Below are positions 6,794-15,871 of a DNA stretch of 64,000 nucleotides, piece after piece. Below the pieces are notes generated by a model. That model had not been told where the DNA came from. It saw only the letters and a program-made list of their open reading frames with translations, and ran no database searches. The first letter of the stretch is position 1; each line of letters begins with the position of its first letter. The stretch lies in NCBI RefSeq assembly GCF_947495275.1, contig NZ_CANLYL010000014.1:1-64000 (forward strand), read 5' to 3'. The position numbers and the translations under genes are program-made. The DNA comes from an uncultured Roseobacter sp. (GTDB taxonomy: Bacteria; Pseudomonadota; Alphaproteobacteria; Rhodobacterales; Rhodobacteraceae).

Positions 6794-8290
6794 ATGGCGC
6801 TACCGGTCGAGACGTTTTTTCTGCACCCTGACGCTCAGGGGACCCTGCAATCTCAGATTCAGCAGATGATCGCTCAGGGCATCCTGTCGGGTCGGTTTCA
6901 GCGTGGGGAAAAGCTGCCCTCGACGCGCAAGCTGGCCATGCATCTGGGCATCAGCCGCATCACCGTGACCATTGCCTATACCGAACTGTTGGCAAATGAC
7001 TATCTGACTTCGAAAGGGCGCTCCGGTTACTATGTGTCGGACAATGCGCCGGTTCCGCCGGCCTTCACCCCCAGCCAGATCGGTCCGGATGCCGTGGACT
7101 GGAACCGGGCAATCGGTCAGCGCTTTTCAGGTGGAGACATGCCCCGCAAACCTGCCGATTGGGGAGGCTACCGCTATCCCTTCATCTACGGGCAGGCCGA
7201 TCCGGAGCTTTTTGACCACGCAAACTGGCGGCTTTGTGCGCTGAAGGCCCTGGGGCAAAAGGATTTCACCGCGCTGACCACGGATTACTATGATCAGGAT
7301 GACCCGCAGCTGATTGAATTCATCGCACGTCATACGCTCTCCCGGCGCGGGATCACCGCCCGGCCGGAGCAGATTCTGATTACTCTGGGCGCGCAGAATG
7401 CGCTTTGGCTGACAACGCAGGTTCTGTTGACGCAAAGGCGCAGAGCCGCCCTAGAGGACCCGTGTTATCATGCGTTGCGGGATATTCTGACGCAGTCGCG
7501 CTGCCATGTGACGCCGGTGCGCGTTGACGCCGATGGCATGCCACCAGATGCGATCCCGCCCGACACGGATGTGATCTTTACCACGCCCAGCCATCAGTGC
7601 CCGACGACCAACACCATGCCCATGCATCGCCGCCACGAACTGCTGGAACGGGCATCGGATATGGATGCGCTGATTGTGGAGGATGACTACGAATTCGAAA
7701 TGTCGTTTCTCAAGAGCCCTTCCCCAGCGCTCAAAAGCCTCGATACCGACGGCAGGGTGATCTATGTCGGCAGCTTCTCCAAGTCGCTGTTTCCGGGCCT
7801 GCGTCTGGGCTATCTGGTGGGCTCCGAGCCCTTCATTCGGGAAGCCCGCGCTCTGCGCGCCTCCGTGCTGCGGCACGCCCCCGGTCATGTCCAGCGGACC
7901 GCGGCATATTTTCTTTCGCTTGGCCATCATGATGCGTTGATCCGGCGCATGGGCAGCGCTTTGCACGAAAGACGCGAAGTCATGAGTGCAGCCATTGCCG
8001 CGCACGGGTTGCAGATCGCAGGTCAGGGCGCTTATGGCGGCTCCTCCTTCTGGATGCGTGCCGCAGATGGCGTCGACACTCAGGAGCTTGCGCGGCGGCT
8101 TCAGTCAAAAGGCGTTCTGGTCGAACCCGGACACGCGTTCTTTTCCGGCTCGGACCGGCCCAAAAATTATTACAGGCTTGCGTATTCCTCAATTCCGGCC
8201 AGCAGGATCGCAAAAGGCGTCGCCATAATCGCCGATGAAATGCGCGCACTCAGTGATCTGGGTCTAAGCGCAGAGAAGAACTGGCCCTAA
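6794..8290 (+). CDS. tauR: Taurine-responsive MocR/GntR-family regulator
   Basis: The 498-residue protein has an N-terminal GntR winged helix-turn-helix (about 10-80: GRFQRGEKLPSTRKLAMHLGISRITV) joined to a class I aminotransferase-like domain. VEDDYEFEM and SFSKSLFPGLRLGY, with the PLP lysine near residue 330, mark the MocR subfamily. TauR activates taurine catabolic genes in Rhodobacterales; the name rests on its position directly upstream of xsc-pta. The ribosome binding site is weak. The last 11 codons contain a CTGG repeat pair that probably serves as the xsc operator. Autoregulation is possible through the inverted repeat at 6769. Confidence 0.88.
   Translation: MALPVETFFLHPDAQGTLQSQIQQMIAQGILSGRFQRGEKLPSTRKLAMHLGISRITVTIAYTELLANDYLTSKGRSGYYVSDNAPVPPAFTPSQIGPDAVDWNRAIGQRFSGGDMPRKPADWGGYRYPFIYGQADPELFDHANWRLCALKALGQKDFTALTTDYYDQDDPQLIEFIARHTLSRRGITARPEQILITLGAQNALWLTTQVLLTQRRRAALEDPCYHALRDILTQSRCHVTPVRVDADGMPPDAIPPDTDVIFTTPSHQCPTTNTMPMHRRHELLERASDMDALIVEDDYEFEMSFLKSPSPALKSLDTDGRVIYVGSFSKSLFPGLRLGYLVGSEPFIREARALRASVLRHAPGHVQRTAAYFLSLGHHDALIRRMGSALHERREVMSAAIAAHGLQIAGQGAYGGSSFWMRAADGVDTQELARRLQSKGVLVEPGHAFFSGSDRPKNYYRLAYSSIPASRIAKGVAIIADEMRALSDLGLSAEKNWP
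8258..8290 (+). promoter_or_regulatory. Direct repeat upstream of xsc, inside the tauR 3' end, candidate TauR operator
   Basis: CTGGGTCTAA at 8258-8267 and CTGGCCCTAA at 8281-8290 have the same 23-bp period as the pair before tpa. The second copy matches 8 of 10 positions of the R. capsulatus TauR box CTGGACTTAA (recalled) and its last three bases are the tauR stop codon. The pair ends 70 bases before xsc. Confidence 0.7.
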
Positions 8291-8360
8291 CCCCGAACAA
8301 CCCAACCCTCTATTTTCCGCGCAATCGAGATTCGAAACTCATCATCCAAGGACACCCGCC

Positions 8361-10139
8361 ATGAAAATGACCACCGAAGAAGCCTTTGTAAAAACGCTCC
8401 AAATGCACGGTATCGACAATGCATTTGGGATCATTGGCTCGGCCATGATGCCCATTTCCGACATCTTTCCAAATGCCGGCATCAAATTCTGGGACTGCGC
8501 CCATGAAACATCCGGCGGCATGATGGCAGACGGTTATACCCGCGCCACCGGCAAGATGTGCATGATGATCGCGCAGAACGGCCCCGGTATCACCAACTTC
8601 GTCACAGCTGTGAAAACCGCATATTGGAATCACACTCCCGTACTTTTGGTTACACCACAGGCCGCAAACAAAACGATCGGTCAGGGCGGCTTCCAGGAAA
8701 TGGAGCAGATGAACCTCTTCGCAGATTGCGTGGCTTATCAGGAAGAAGTGCGCGACCCTACACGGATCGCAGAAACTCTGAACCGTGTGATCATGCAGGC
8801 CAAACGTGCCTCTGCACCAGCGCAGATCAACATCCCGCGTGATTTCTGGACGCAGGTTGTCGACATCGAATTGCCCGCCATTGTTGAATTCGAACTGCCA
8901 CAGGGCGGCGATACAGCTGTTGCGAACGCGGCGGAATTGCTGAGCAATGCAAAATTCCCGGTCATCCTGAATGGTGCCGGTGCGGTGCTCTCCAAGGGTG
9001 GTATCGAAGCTTCTAAAGCGCTCGCCGAACGTCTCGACGCGCCGGTGTGCGTGGGCTACCAGCACAATGATGCGTTCCCGGGCAACCACCCGCTGTTTGC
9101 AGGCCCACTGGGCTACAATGGCTCCAAGGCGGGCATGCAGCTGATCTCTCAGGCTGATGTGGTTCTGTGTCTTGGCACACGTCTCAACCCCTTCTCCACT
9201 CTGCCCGGCTACGGCATTGACTACTGGCCAACCGATGCCAAGATCATTCAGGTGGACATCAACCCCGACCGTATCGGCCTGACCAAGAAGGTCACGGTGG
9301 GCATCGTGGGTGATGCGGCCAAAGTGGCGCAAGGCATCACGGCACAACTTTCCGACGACGCAGGCGACACAAACCGTGCCGACCGCAAGAACGCCATTGC
9401 GACAACCAAATCCGCATGGGCCCAGGAACTGACCTCCATGAACGAAGAGCAGGACGATCCAGGCACCGACTGGAACGTGCGCGCACGGGCGGCCAAGCCC
9501 GACTGGATGTCCCCCCGCATGGCATGGCGCGCAATTCAAGCCGCGCTGCCCGTTGAGGCGATCATCTCCTCCGACATCGGCAACAACTGTGCCATCGGTA
9601 ACGCTTATCCGTCGTTCAACGAAAGCCGCAAATATCTGGCACCGGGTCTGTTTGGCCCCTGCGGATATGGCCTGCCGTCGATCGTTGGTGCGAAAATCGG
9701 CCAGCCAAAAACACCGGTTGTCGGCTTCGCGGGCGACGGTGCTTTCGGCATCTCGGTCAACGAACTGACAGCGATTGGCCGTGGCGACTGGCCCGCCATC
9801 ACGCAGATTGTTTTCCGCAACTACCAATGGGGTGCTGAAAAGCGGAACTCGACACTGTGGTTCGATGACAACTTCGTCGGCACTGAGCTGGATGAGGGTG
9901 TATCCTACGCTGGTATCGCAAACGCCTGTGGCCTCAAAGGCGTGATTGCCCGCACTCAGGAAGAGCTGACAGCAGCGCTGGATCAGGCGATCAAGGACCA
10001 AATGGAAAACGGTGTCACCACATTGATCGAAGCCATGATCAACCAGGAGCTTGGCGATCCGTTCCGTCGCGATGCGATGAAAAAGCCTGTTGAAGTTGCT
10101 GGCATCAGCAAAGACGACATGCGTGAGCAAACCGTTTAA
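8361..10139 (+). CDS. xsc: Sulfoacetaldehyde acetyltransferase
   Basis: Thiamine diphosphate enzyme of 592 residues that converts sulfoacetaldehyde and phosphate to acetyl phosphate and sulfite in the cytoplasm. It has the three-domain layout of the acetolactate synthase group: the N-terminal pyrimidine domain with HETSGGMMADGYTRATG (about 49-65, containing the conserved Glu), a central domain, and a C-terminal TPP domain with GDGAFGIS near residue 458 followed by a downstream RNYQWG segment for the diphosphate metal. AAGGAC precedes the ATG. It starts the xsc-pta-tauZ-soeABC run; the TauR repeat pair lies just upstream. The chain is close to the known Xsc length and no residue appears missing. 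Confidence 0.93.
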   Translation: MKMTTEEAFVKTLQMHGIDNAFGIIGSAMMPISDIFPNAGIKFWDCAHETSGGMMADGYTRATGKMCMMIAQNGPGITNFVTAVKTAYWNHTPVLLVTPQAANKTIGQGGFQEMEQMNLFADCVAYQEEVRDPTRIAETLNRVIMQAKRASAPAQINIPRDFWTQVVDIELPAIVEFELPQGGDTAVANAAELLSNAKFPVILNGAGAVLSKGGIEASKALAERLDAPVCVGYQHNDAFPGNHPLFAGPLGYNGSKAGMQLISQADVVLCLGTRLNPFSTLPGYGIDYWPTDAKIIQVDINPDRIGLTKKVTVGIVGDAAKVAQGITAQLSDDAGDTNRADRKNAIATTKSAWAQELTSMNEEQDDPGTDWNVRARAAKPDWMSPRMAWRAIQAALPVEAIISSDIGNNCAIGNAYPSFNESRKYLAPGLFGPCGYGLPSIVGAKIGQPKTPVVGFAGDGAFGISVNELTAIGRGDWPAITQIVFRNYQWGAEKRNSTLWFDDNFVGTELDEGVSYAGIANACGLKGVIARTQEELTAALDQAIKDQMENGVTTLIEAMINQELGDPFRRDAMKKPVEVAGISKDDMREQTV

Positions 10140-10183
10140 ACAAAGGTGCGCCAAAGCATCTTCATAAAACAAAGGATCAGGCC

Positions 10184-11188
10184 ATGAGCGTACTGCGCGA
10201 CCTAACCAAACGCGCCAGCGCCCGGCCTGCTCATATCGTGATGAGCGAAGGCGACGATCCCCGGATCGTCGCTGGCGCCATCGCAGCCGTCAACGCCGGG
10301 ACGGCACGTATCACGTTGATCGGCACTCAGGATGACGTATCGGCACAGCTTGTCGCGGCGGGCATGCCAAATCACCCGAATATTCAAATCGAGGACCCAA
10401 TCACCTCGCCGCTCACCGCCGATTTCGCGGATGCGTTTTACGAATTGCGCAAACACAAGGGTATGACGCCCGAGGTCGCAGAGACACAGGTTACCAACCC
10501 ATTGATTTTTGCTGCTCTGATGGTGCGGCTTGGGCATGCGGACGGTACGGTTGGTGGCGCGGTGGCGACCACCGGCGACACCGTGAGAGCCGCGTTGCAA
10601 GTGATCGGCAAAGCCAAGGACGCCCCGCTCGTTTCCAGCTTTTTCCTAATGGCGCTACCGGAAAACCATCCCTCCGGGCGTGATGCGATGATTTTCGGGG
10701 ATTGCGGATTAGTAATCGAGCCTTCTTCTGAAGAACTGGCCGCAATTGCAGTCGCTTCCGCAAGCTCCTGCCAGCAATTGCTGGGGGTCGAGCCGCAAGT
10801 GGCGCTTCTTTCTTTTTCTACCATGGGTTCGGCCCGCCACGCAGCCGTGACCAAAGTCAGCGAAGCCGCGGCGCTGCTGAAAGCGGACCATCCCGACCTC
10901 AAGGCAGACGGCGAATTGCAATTCGACGCAGCCTTCGTGCCAGCCGTCGCGGCGTCGAAGGCTAAGGGATCTTCTGTCGCGGGCCATGCCAACGTCATGA
11001 TCTTCCCTAACCTCGACGCGGGCAATATCGGCTACAAGATCGCACAGCGTATCGGCGGTGCGGAGGCCATCGGACCGGTCTTGCAGGGCCTTGCAAAACC
11101 AGCCAATGACCTGTCTCGTGGATGTGTGGCCGAAGACGTAACCAATATGATTGCCGTGACCGCCTTGCAGGCACAGGCAAACGGATGA
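10184..11188 (+). CDS. pta: Phosphate acetyltransferase
   Basis: The 334-residue PTA_PTB-family enzyme converts acetyl phosphate from Xsc into acetyl-CoA. It is the short single-domain form rather than the long Pta with N-terminal regulatory domains. Motifs include VMSEGDDPRIV near the start, THPLIFAALMVRLG-like NPLIFAALM (near 105), DGTVGGAVATTGDTVRAAL and the C-terminal FPNLDAGNIGYKIAQR. An AAGGATC site sits 6 bases before the ATG, 44 bases after xsc, so the two are almost certainly co-transcribed. Confidence 0.9.
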   Translation: MSVLRDLTKRASARPAHIVMSEGDDPRIVAGAIAAVNAGTARITLIGTQDDVSAQLVAAGMPNHPNIQIEDPITSPLTADFADAFYELRKHKGMTPEVAETQVTNPLIFAALMVRLGHADGTVGGAVATTGDTVRAALQVIGKAKDAPLVSSFFLMALPENHPSGRDAMIFGDCGLVIEPSSEELAAIAVASASSCQQLLGVEPQVALLSFSTMGSARHAAVTKVSEAAALLKADHPDLKADGELQFDAAFVPAVAASKAKGSSVAGHANVMIFPNLDAGNIGYKIAQRIGGAEAIGPVLQGLAKPANDLSRGCVAEDVTNMIAVTALQAQANG

Positions 11189-11255
11189 CCGGCAGCTCTG
11201 CACACCTCATTGCGTGTCAAGCCACCCATGACCAAACATGGAGCATGGCAGCGCG

Positions 11256-12284
11256 ATGAACCCGGCAATTACTATTTCAGAATTCTTCGGCACCGTCCCC
11301 AAGCGGACCACTGAATTGTTTCCAGGGGTGATCATGGCGGTAATTGTCGCCATGACTGCGCAGTTCCTCGCTGACCACTATGAGGCACCGGCGATGTTGA
11401 TGGCGCTGCTGCTTGGGATCGCCGTCGCGTTTCTGGGGGATGAGGGCAAAACCGTGGACGGCATATCCTTTGCGGCCCGCACCGTCCTGCGCATCGGCAT
11501 TGCCTTTCTCGGGGTCCGGATTTCCTTTGATCTAATGGCGGGGCTCGGGCTGGGGGTTGTTCTGCTGGTCATTGCGGGCGTGCTGGCCACTATCGGGTTT
11601 GGCCTGATGATTTCCAGGCTTTTTGGGCATGGTTGGCGATTTGCCTTCCTGACTGCGGGTTCCGTTGCGATTTGCGGCGCCTCTGCGGCAATGGCCATCA
11701 GCGCAATCCTTCCCAAGGATGACAAATCCGAACAGCGGCTGATTTTCACCGTGCTCGGCGTGACCGTTCTCTCAACCGTGGCCATGATTGCCTATCCGAT
11801 CCTCGTGACCCGCCTGGGTTTGGATGAAACGGCAGGCGGTATTTTCCTCGGCGCTACAATCCATGATGTGGCCCAAGTGGTCGGCGCAGGATTCTCGGTC
11901 TCAGAGAATGCGGGGGACACCGCAACCTTGGTGAAACTGATGCGTGTGTCGATGCTGGCCCCGGTTGTGCTTGTTGCGGCGATCCTGATCAGGTCCTTTG
12001 CGGACTCGCCAGAAGACGGCAAGCGGCCCCCTCTTCTTCCGTTTTTTGTGGTCGGATTTCTGGTTTTGGCAACCCTGAACTCGCTGGGATTAATCCCTGA
12101 CGCCATTGCCGACCTCATGAGCCAGGCATCCCGTTGGATGCTATTGGTTGCCATCGCTGCCGTTGGCATGAAGACTAACCTCAAGCGCGTGCTGGCTGTC
12201 GGAGGGCCGGCCATTGCCCTGCTTGTAACTGAAACAATTTTCATCGCGGGACTGATACTTGCGGGGATTTATTACTTAGCCTGA
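11256..12284 (+). CDS. tauZ: YeiH/TauZ-family putative sulfate exporter
   Basis: The protein of about 342 residues has roughly ten hydrophobic segments from residue 20 to the end and belongs to the UPF0324/putative sulfate exporter family (YeiH, SuyZ, TauZ). Its setting between pta and the sulfite dehydrogenase genes fits export of the sulfate made from taurine sulfonate. The family assignment comes from segments such as GIAFLGVRISFDLM and SVAICGASAAMAISAIL. The start is uncertain: ATG at 11238 is in frame, but GGAG at 11240-11243 favours the ATG at 11256. Transport of sulfate rather than sulfite is known only by analogy. Confidence 0.8.
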   Translation: MNPAITISEFFGTVPKRTTELFPGVIMAVIVAMTAQFLADHYEAPAMLMALLLGIAVAFLGDEGKTVDGISFAARTVLRIGIAFLGVRISFDLMAGLGLGVVLLVIAGVLATIGFGLMISRLFGHGWRFAFLTAGSVAICGASAAMAISAILPKDDKSEQRLIFTVLGVTVLSTVAMIAYPILVTRLGLDETAGGIFLGATIHDVAQVVGAGFSVSENAGDTATLVKLMRVSMLAPVVLVAAILIRSFADSPEDGKRPPLLPFFVVGFLVLATLNSLGLIPDAIADLMSQASRWMLLVAIAAVGMKTNLKRVLAVGGPAIALLVTETIFIAGLILAGIYYLA

Positions 12285-12308
12285 ACAACCAGGCAAACGG
12301 GAGGCCAG

Positions 12309-15128
12309 ATGACATTCCAGCAACCTAAGATCGATACCTCACCCCATGTCTCGGATGAGGTCCGCAAGACCACCTGCTACATGTGTGCCTGCCGCTGCGG
12401 CATCAACGTTCACATGAAAGACGGCAAGGTCGCCTATATCGAAGGCAACAAGGATCACCCGGTCAATCAAGGCGTGCTTTGTGCCAAGGGTTCCGCGGGC
12501 ATCATGCAGGTCAATGCGCCTTCGCGTCTGCGCGCGCCGCTCAAACGTGTGGGCGAACGAGGGTCAGGCGAGTTCGAGGAAATCAGCTGGGACGAAGCGT
12601 TGCAGATCGCGACAGACTGGCTCGAACCCGTGCGCAAGGACAATCCGGAGAAGCTGGCGTTTTTCACCGGTCGCGATCAGTCGCAGAGCTTCACCAGCTT
12701 CTGGGCTCAGGGCTTTGGGACACCCAATTACGCCGCACATGGCGGTTTCTGCTCGGTCAATATGGCGGCAGCGGGTATCTACACGATGGGCGGCGCCTTT
12801 TGGGAGTTCGGGCAGCCCGACTGGGATCATACCAAGCTTTTCATGCTCTTTGGTGTCGCCGAAGATCACGACAGCAACCCGATCAAGATGGGGCTGGGCA
12901 AGATCAAGAAGCGCGGCGCGCGTGTCATTGGCGTCAATCCGATCCGCACCGGCTACAACGCTGTCGCCGATGATTGGGTTGGCATCACACCGGGTACCGA
13001 TGGGCTCTTTATCCTGTCGATGGTCCACTGCCTGATGAAAGCGGGCAAGATTGATCTGGAATACCTCGCCAAATACACCAATGCGCCGGTTCTGGTGATC
13101 AACAACCCTGGCCAGTCCGACCACGGCCTGCTGATGCACGACAAGGACGGCAAGGAAGTGGTCATCGACCGCAAAACCGGCAAACTGACCGCCTTTGACA
13201 AACCCGGTGTGCAACCTGATCTGGCGGCCACCTTTGAAAAGGGCGGCCAGACCCATCGCCCGGTGTTCCACCAGATGGCGGATATGTATCTCAGCGAAGA
13301 CTACGCACCCGAGGCGGTTGCGGATCGCTGTGGTATACCGGCGAAACGCATTCGCGCCATTGCCGCTGAACTGGCCCGCGTGGCCTTTGACGAAGCTTTT
13401 GAGCTTGATCACGAATGGACCGATTTCCGGGGCGAAAAACACACGACCATGACCGGTCGGCCAGTGTCTTTCCACTCGATGCGCGGGATTTCAGCCCACG
13501 CCAACGGGTTTCAGACCTGCCGGGCGCTGCACACATTGCAGATCATTTTGGGCACGGTCGAGGTTCCGGGCGGGTTCCGCTTCAAACCACCCTACCCCAA
13601 ACCCGCCACGGCACACCCCAAACCGCATGTAGGTGTAACACCTGGATCGGCGCTCAACGGCCCACACCTTGGGTTCGTTCACGGACCGGAAGATCTGGCC
13701 TTGAAAGAAGACGGCACGCCTGCGCGGATCGACAAGGCCTTCACCTGGGAAAACCCCATGTCCAGCCACGGGCTGATGCATATGGTGATCTCAAACGCCT
13801 ATGCGGGTGATCCCTACAAGATCGACGTGCTCTTCATGTATATGGCGAATATGTCGTGGAATTCCTCGATGAACACGCGCGGCGTGATCGACATGCTGAC
13901 CGACAAGAACGATGATGGCGAGTATGTGATCCCCAAGATCATCTATTCCGACGCCTATAGTTCCGAAATGGTCGCCTATGCCGACCTGATCCTGCCAGAC
14001 ACCACCTATCTGGAACGCCACGACTGTATCTCGCTGCTGGACCGTCCGATCTGCGAGGCGGATGCCGCCGCAGACGCAATCCGCTGGCCTGTCATCGAAC
14101 CCGATCGTGACGTCAAAGGTTTCCAGTCGGCGCTCTGCGATCTTGGGGCCAAACTCAACTTGCCGGGCTTTGTGAATGAAGACGGCAGCCAGAAATATGC
14201 GGACTACGGCGATTACATCGTCAATCACGAGCGCCGTCCCGGCATCGGGCCGCTTGCGGGTTGGCGGGGGGGCGACGGCGCGTCCTCGGGACGCGGCGAG
14301 GTCAACCCCAACCAGCTTGAAAAATACATCGAAAACGGCGGCTTTTTTGTCGAACATATCCCTGCTGGGTCCAATTACTACAAGCCCTGGAACATGGCCT
14401 ATCAGGATTGGGCCGTGGGCATGGGGCTTTACGACAAACCCACGCCCTATCTCTTTTCGCTTTACGTTGAACCGATGCGGAAATTCCAATTGGCCGCAGA
14501 AGGCCACGGTGACCGGCAACCCCCCGACCACCTGCGCGCGCGGATCAAGGAGAAGATGTCCCCGCTGCCCATCTGGTATTCGTCTGAAGACGACAACAAG
14601 GCAGACGCGTTTCCGATCACGGCACTGACCCAGCGCCCCATGGCCATGTATCACTCCTGGGGGTCGCAAAACGCATGGCTGCGTCAATTGCACGGGCACA
14701 ACCCGCTCTATCTGCCGACAAGGTTGATGCGCGAAAATGGTCTCGCAGATGGTGACTGGGCCCGCGTGACCTCTCCACATGGCGAAATCACCGTGCCCGT
14801 GCTGGAAATGGCAGCGCTCAATGAGAATACGGTCTGGACATGGAACGCGATCGGCAAACGCAAGGGTGCCTGGGCCTTGGAGGAAAATGCGCCCGAAGCC
14901 ACGCGGGGCTTTTTGCTGAACCACCTGATCCACGAACTCCTGCCCCCCAAAGGCGACGGTTTGCGGTGGGCCAATTCCGATCCGATTACCGGGCAGGCGG
15001 CGTGGTTTGACCTCAAGGTCCGCATCGAAAAAGCCGTACCACCCGCAGAATCGCAGCCCGGGTTCGACGCGATCAAATCACCTGTCGGTCGCGGCCCCAA
15101 AGATCTGAAATGGAAGGTTGGCAAATGA
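12309..15128 (+). CDS. soeA: Sulfite dehydrogenase (quinone), molybdopterin subunit SoeA
   Basis: Molybdopterin oxidoreductase of 939 residues. An N-terminal 4Fe-4S site is formed by Cys23, Cys26, Cys30 and Cys58 (CYMCACRC then VLCAKG). The molybdopterin domains follow, and the C-terminal MopB dinucleotide-binding domain starts near 770. There is no twin-arginine signal, which agrees with the cytoplasmic SoeABC complex of Allochromatium and Roseobacters. It oxidises sulfite to sulfate. GGGAGG lies 6 bases before the ATG. The gene overlaps soeB by ATGA. Related DMSO- or thiosulfate/polysulfide-type enzymes are alternatives, but location after xsc-pta supports sulfite oxidation. Confidence 0.88.
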   Translation: MTFQQPKIDTSPHVSDEVRKTTCYMCACRCGINVHMKDGKVAYIEGNKDHPVNQGVLCAKGSAGIMQVNAPSRLRAPLKRVGERGSGEFEEISWDEALQIATDWLEPVRKDNPEKLAFFTGRDQSQSFTSFWAQGFGTPNYAAHGGFCSVNMAAAGIYTMGGAFWEFGQPDWDHTKLFMLFGVAEDHDSNPIKMGLGKIKKRGARVIGVNPIRTGYNAVADDWVGITPGTDGLFILSMVHCLMKAGKIDLEYLAKYTNAPVLVINNPGQSDHGLLMHDKDGKEVVIDRKTGKLTAFDKPGVQPDLAATFEKGGQTHRPVFHQMADMYLSEDYAPEAVADRCGIPAKRIRAIAAELARVAFDEAFELDHEWTDFRGEKHTTMTGRPVSFHSMRGISAHANGFQTCRALHTLQIILGTVEVPGGFRFKPPYPKPATAHPKPHVGVTPGSALNGPHLGFVHGPEDLALKEDGTPARIDKAFTWENPMSSHGLMHMVISNAYAGDPYKIDVLFMYMANMSWNSSMNTRGVIDMLTDKNDDGEYVIPKIIYSDAYSSEMVAYADLILPDTTYLERHDCISLLDRPICEADAAADAIRWPVIEPDRDVKGFQSALCDLGAKLNLPGFVNEDGSQKYADYGDYIVNHERRPGIGPLAGWRGGDGASSGRGEVNPNQLEKYIENGGFFVEHIPAGSNYYKPWNMAYQDWAVGMGLYDKPTPYLFSLYVEPMRKFQLAAEGHGDRQPPDHLRARIKEKMSPLPIWYSSEDDNKADAFPITALTQRPMAMYHSWGSQNAWLRQLHGHNPLYLPTRLMRENGLADGDWARVTSPHGEITVPVLEMAALNENTVWTWNAIGKRKGAWALEENAPEATRGFLLNHLIHELLPPKGDGLRWANSDPITGQAAWFDLKVRIEKAVPPAESQPGFDAIKSPVGRGPKDLKWKVGK

Positions 15129-15871
15129 CAACGCTCCCGACACATACCGACAAGAAACTGGGTCTGGTCATTGATCTGGATACCTGCGTTGGCTGCCATG
15201 CCTGCGTGATCTCATGCAAAGGCTGGAATACGGAAAACTACGGCGCGCCGCTTTCGGATCAGAATGCTTATGGCGCAGATAATAACGGCACCTTCCTCAA
15301 CCGCGTGCACAGTTTTGAAGTGCAACCCGATGAAGGGGCGGCGCAGCTGATCCACTTCCCCAAATCCTGCCTGCATTGCGAAGATGCGCCTTGCGTGACG
15401 GTCTGCCCGACGGGGGCCAGCTACAAGCGTGTCGAAGACGGCATCGTTCTGGTCAACGAGAGCAACTGCATCGGCTGTGGATTGTGCGCCTGGGCCTGTC
15501 CTTACGGCGCGCGCGAATTGGATCAGGCCGAAGGTGTGATGAAGAAATGCACCCTCTGCGTCGACCGAATCTACAACGAGAACCTGCCCGAGGAAGACCG
15601 CCAGCCCGCCTGTGTGCGTACCTGTCCGGCAGGCGCGCGGCATTTCGGCGATCTGGGCGATGAGAACAGCGATGTCAGCAAACTCGTCGCGGAACGCGGT
15701 GGCATGGACCTGATGCCCGAACAGGGCACCAAACCGGTCAACAAATACCTGCCACCCCGTCCCAAAGACGCCATGCCCGAATTCGATGTTCTGGCCCCCT
15801 TCCTTGAGCCTGTTGCAGAAGAGCCGAAGGGCTTTCTCGGCTGGCTTGACCGCACATTGGAGAAACTCTGA
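15125..15871 (+). CDS. soeB: Sulfite dehydrogenase iron-sulfur subunit SoeB
   Basis: The 248-residue ferredoxin-type protein has four cysteine groups: CVGCHACVISC (21-31), CLHCEDAPCVTVC, CIGCGLCAWAC and CTLCVDRI with PACVRTC, enough for four 4Fe-4S clusters. It carries electrons from SoeA to the membrane subunit. The start is the ATG inside ATGA at the end of soeA; an earlier in-frame start at 15110 would lie wholly inside soeA and has no ribosome binding site advantage. It shares one base with the soeC start (TGATG), so the three subunits are translationally coupled. Confidence 0.9.
   Translation: MTTLPTHTDKKLGLVIDLDTCVGCHACVISCKGWNTENYGAPLSDQNAYGADNNGTFLNRVHSFEVQPDEGAAQLIHFPKSCLHCEDAPCVTVCPTGASYKRVEDGIVLVNESNCIGCGLCAWACPYGARELDQAEGVMKKCTLCVDRIYNENLPEEDRQPACVRTCPAGARHFGDLGDENSDVSKLVAERGGMDLMPEQGTKPVNKYLPPRPKDAMPEFDVLAPFLEPVAEEPKGFLGWLDRTLEKL

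Noticed and set aside
8310..10172. Long reverse-strand open frame across xsc
   Set aside because: It is antisense to xsc, whose motifs and ribosome binding site are clear; the reverse frame is a by-product of codon bias.
12564..14933. Reverse-strand frames across soeA
   Set aside because: They mirror the molybdopterin subunit and have no domain or start signal.
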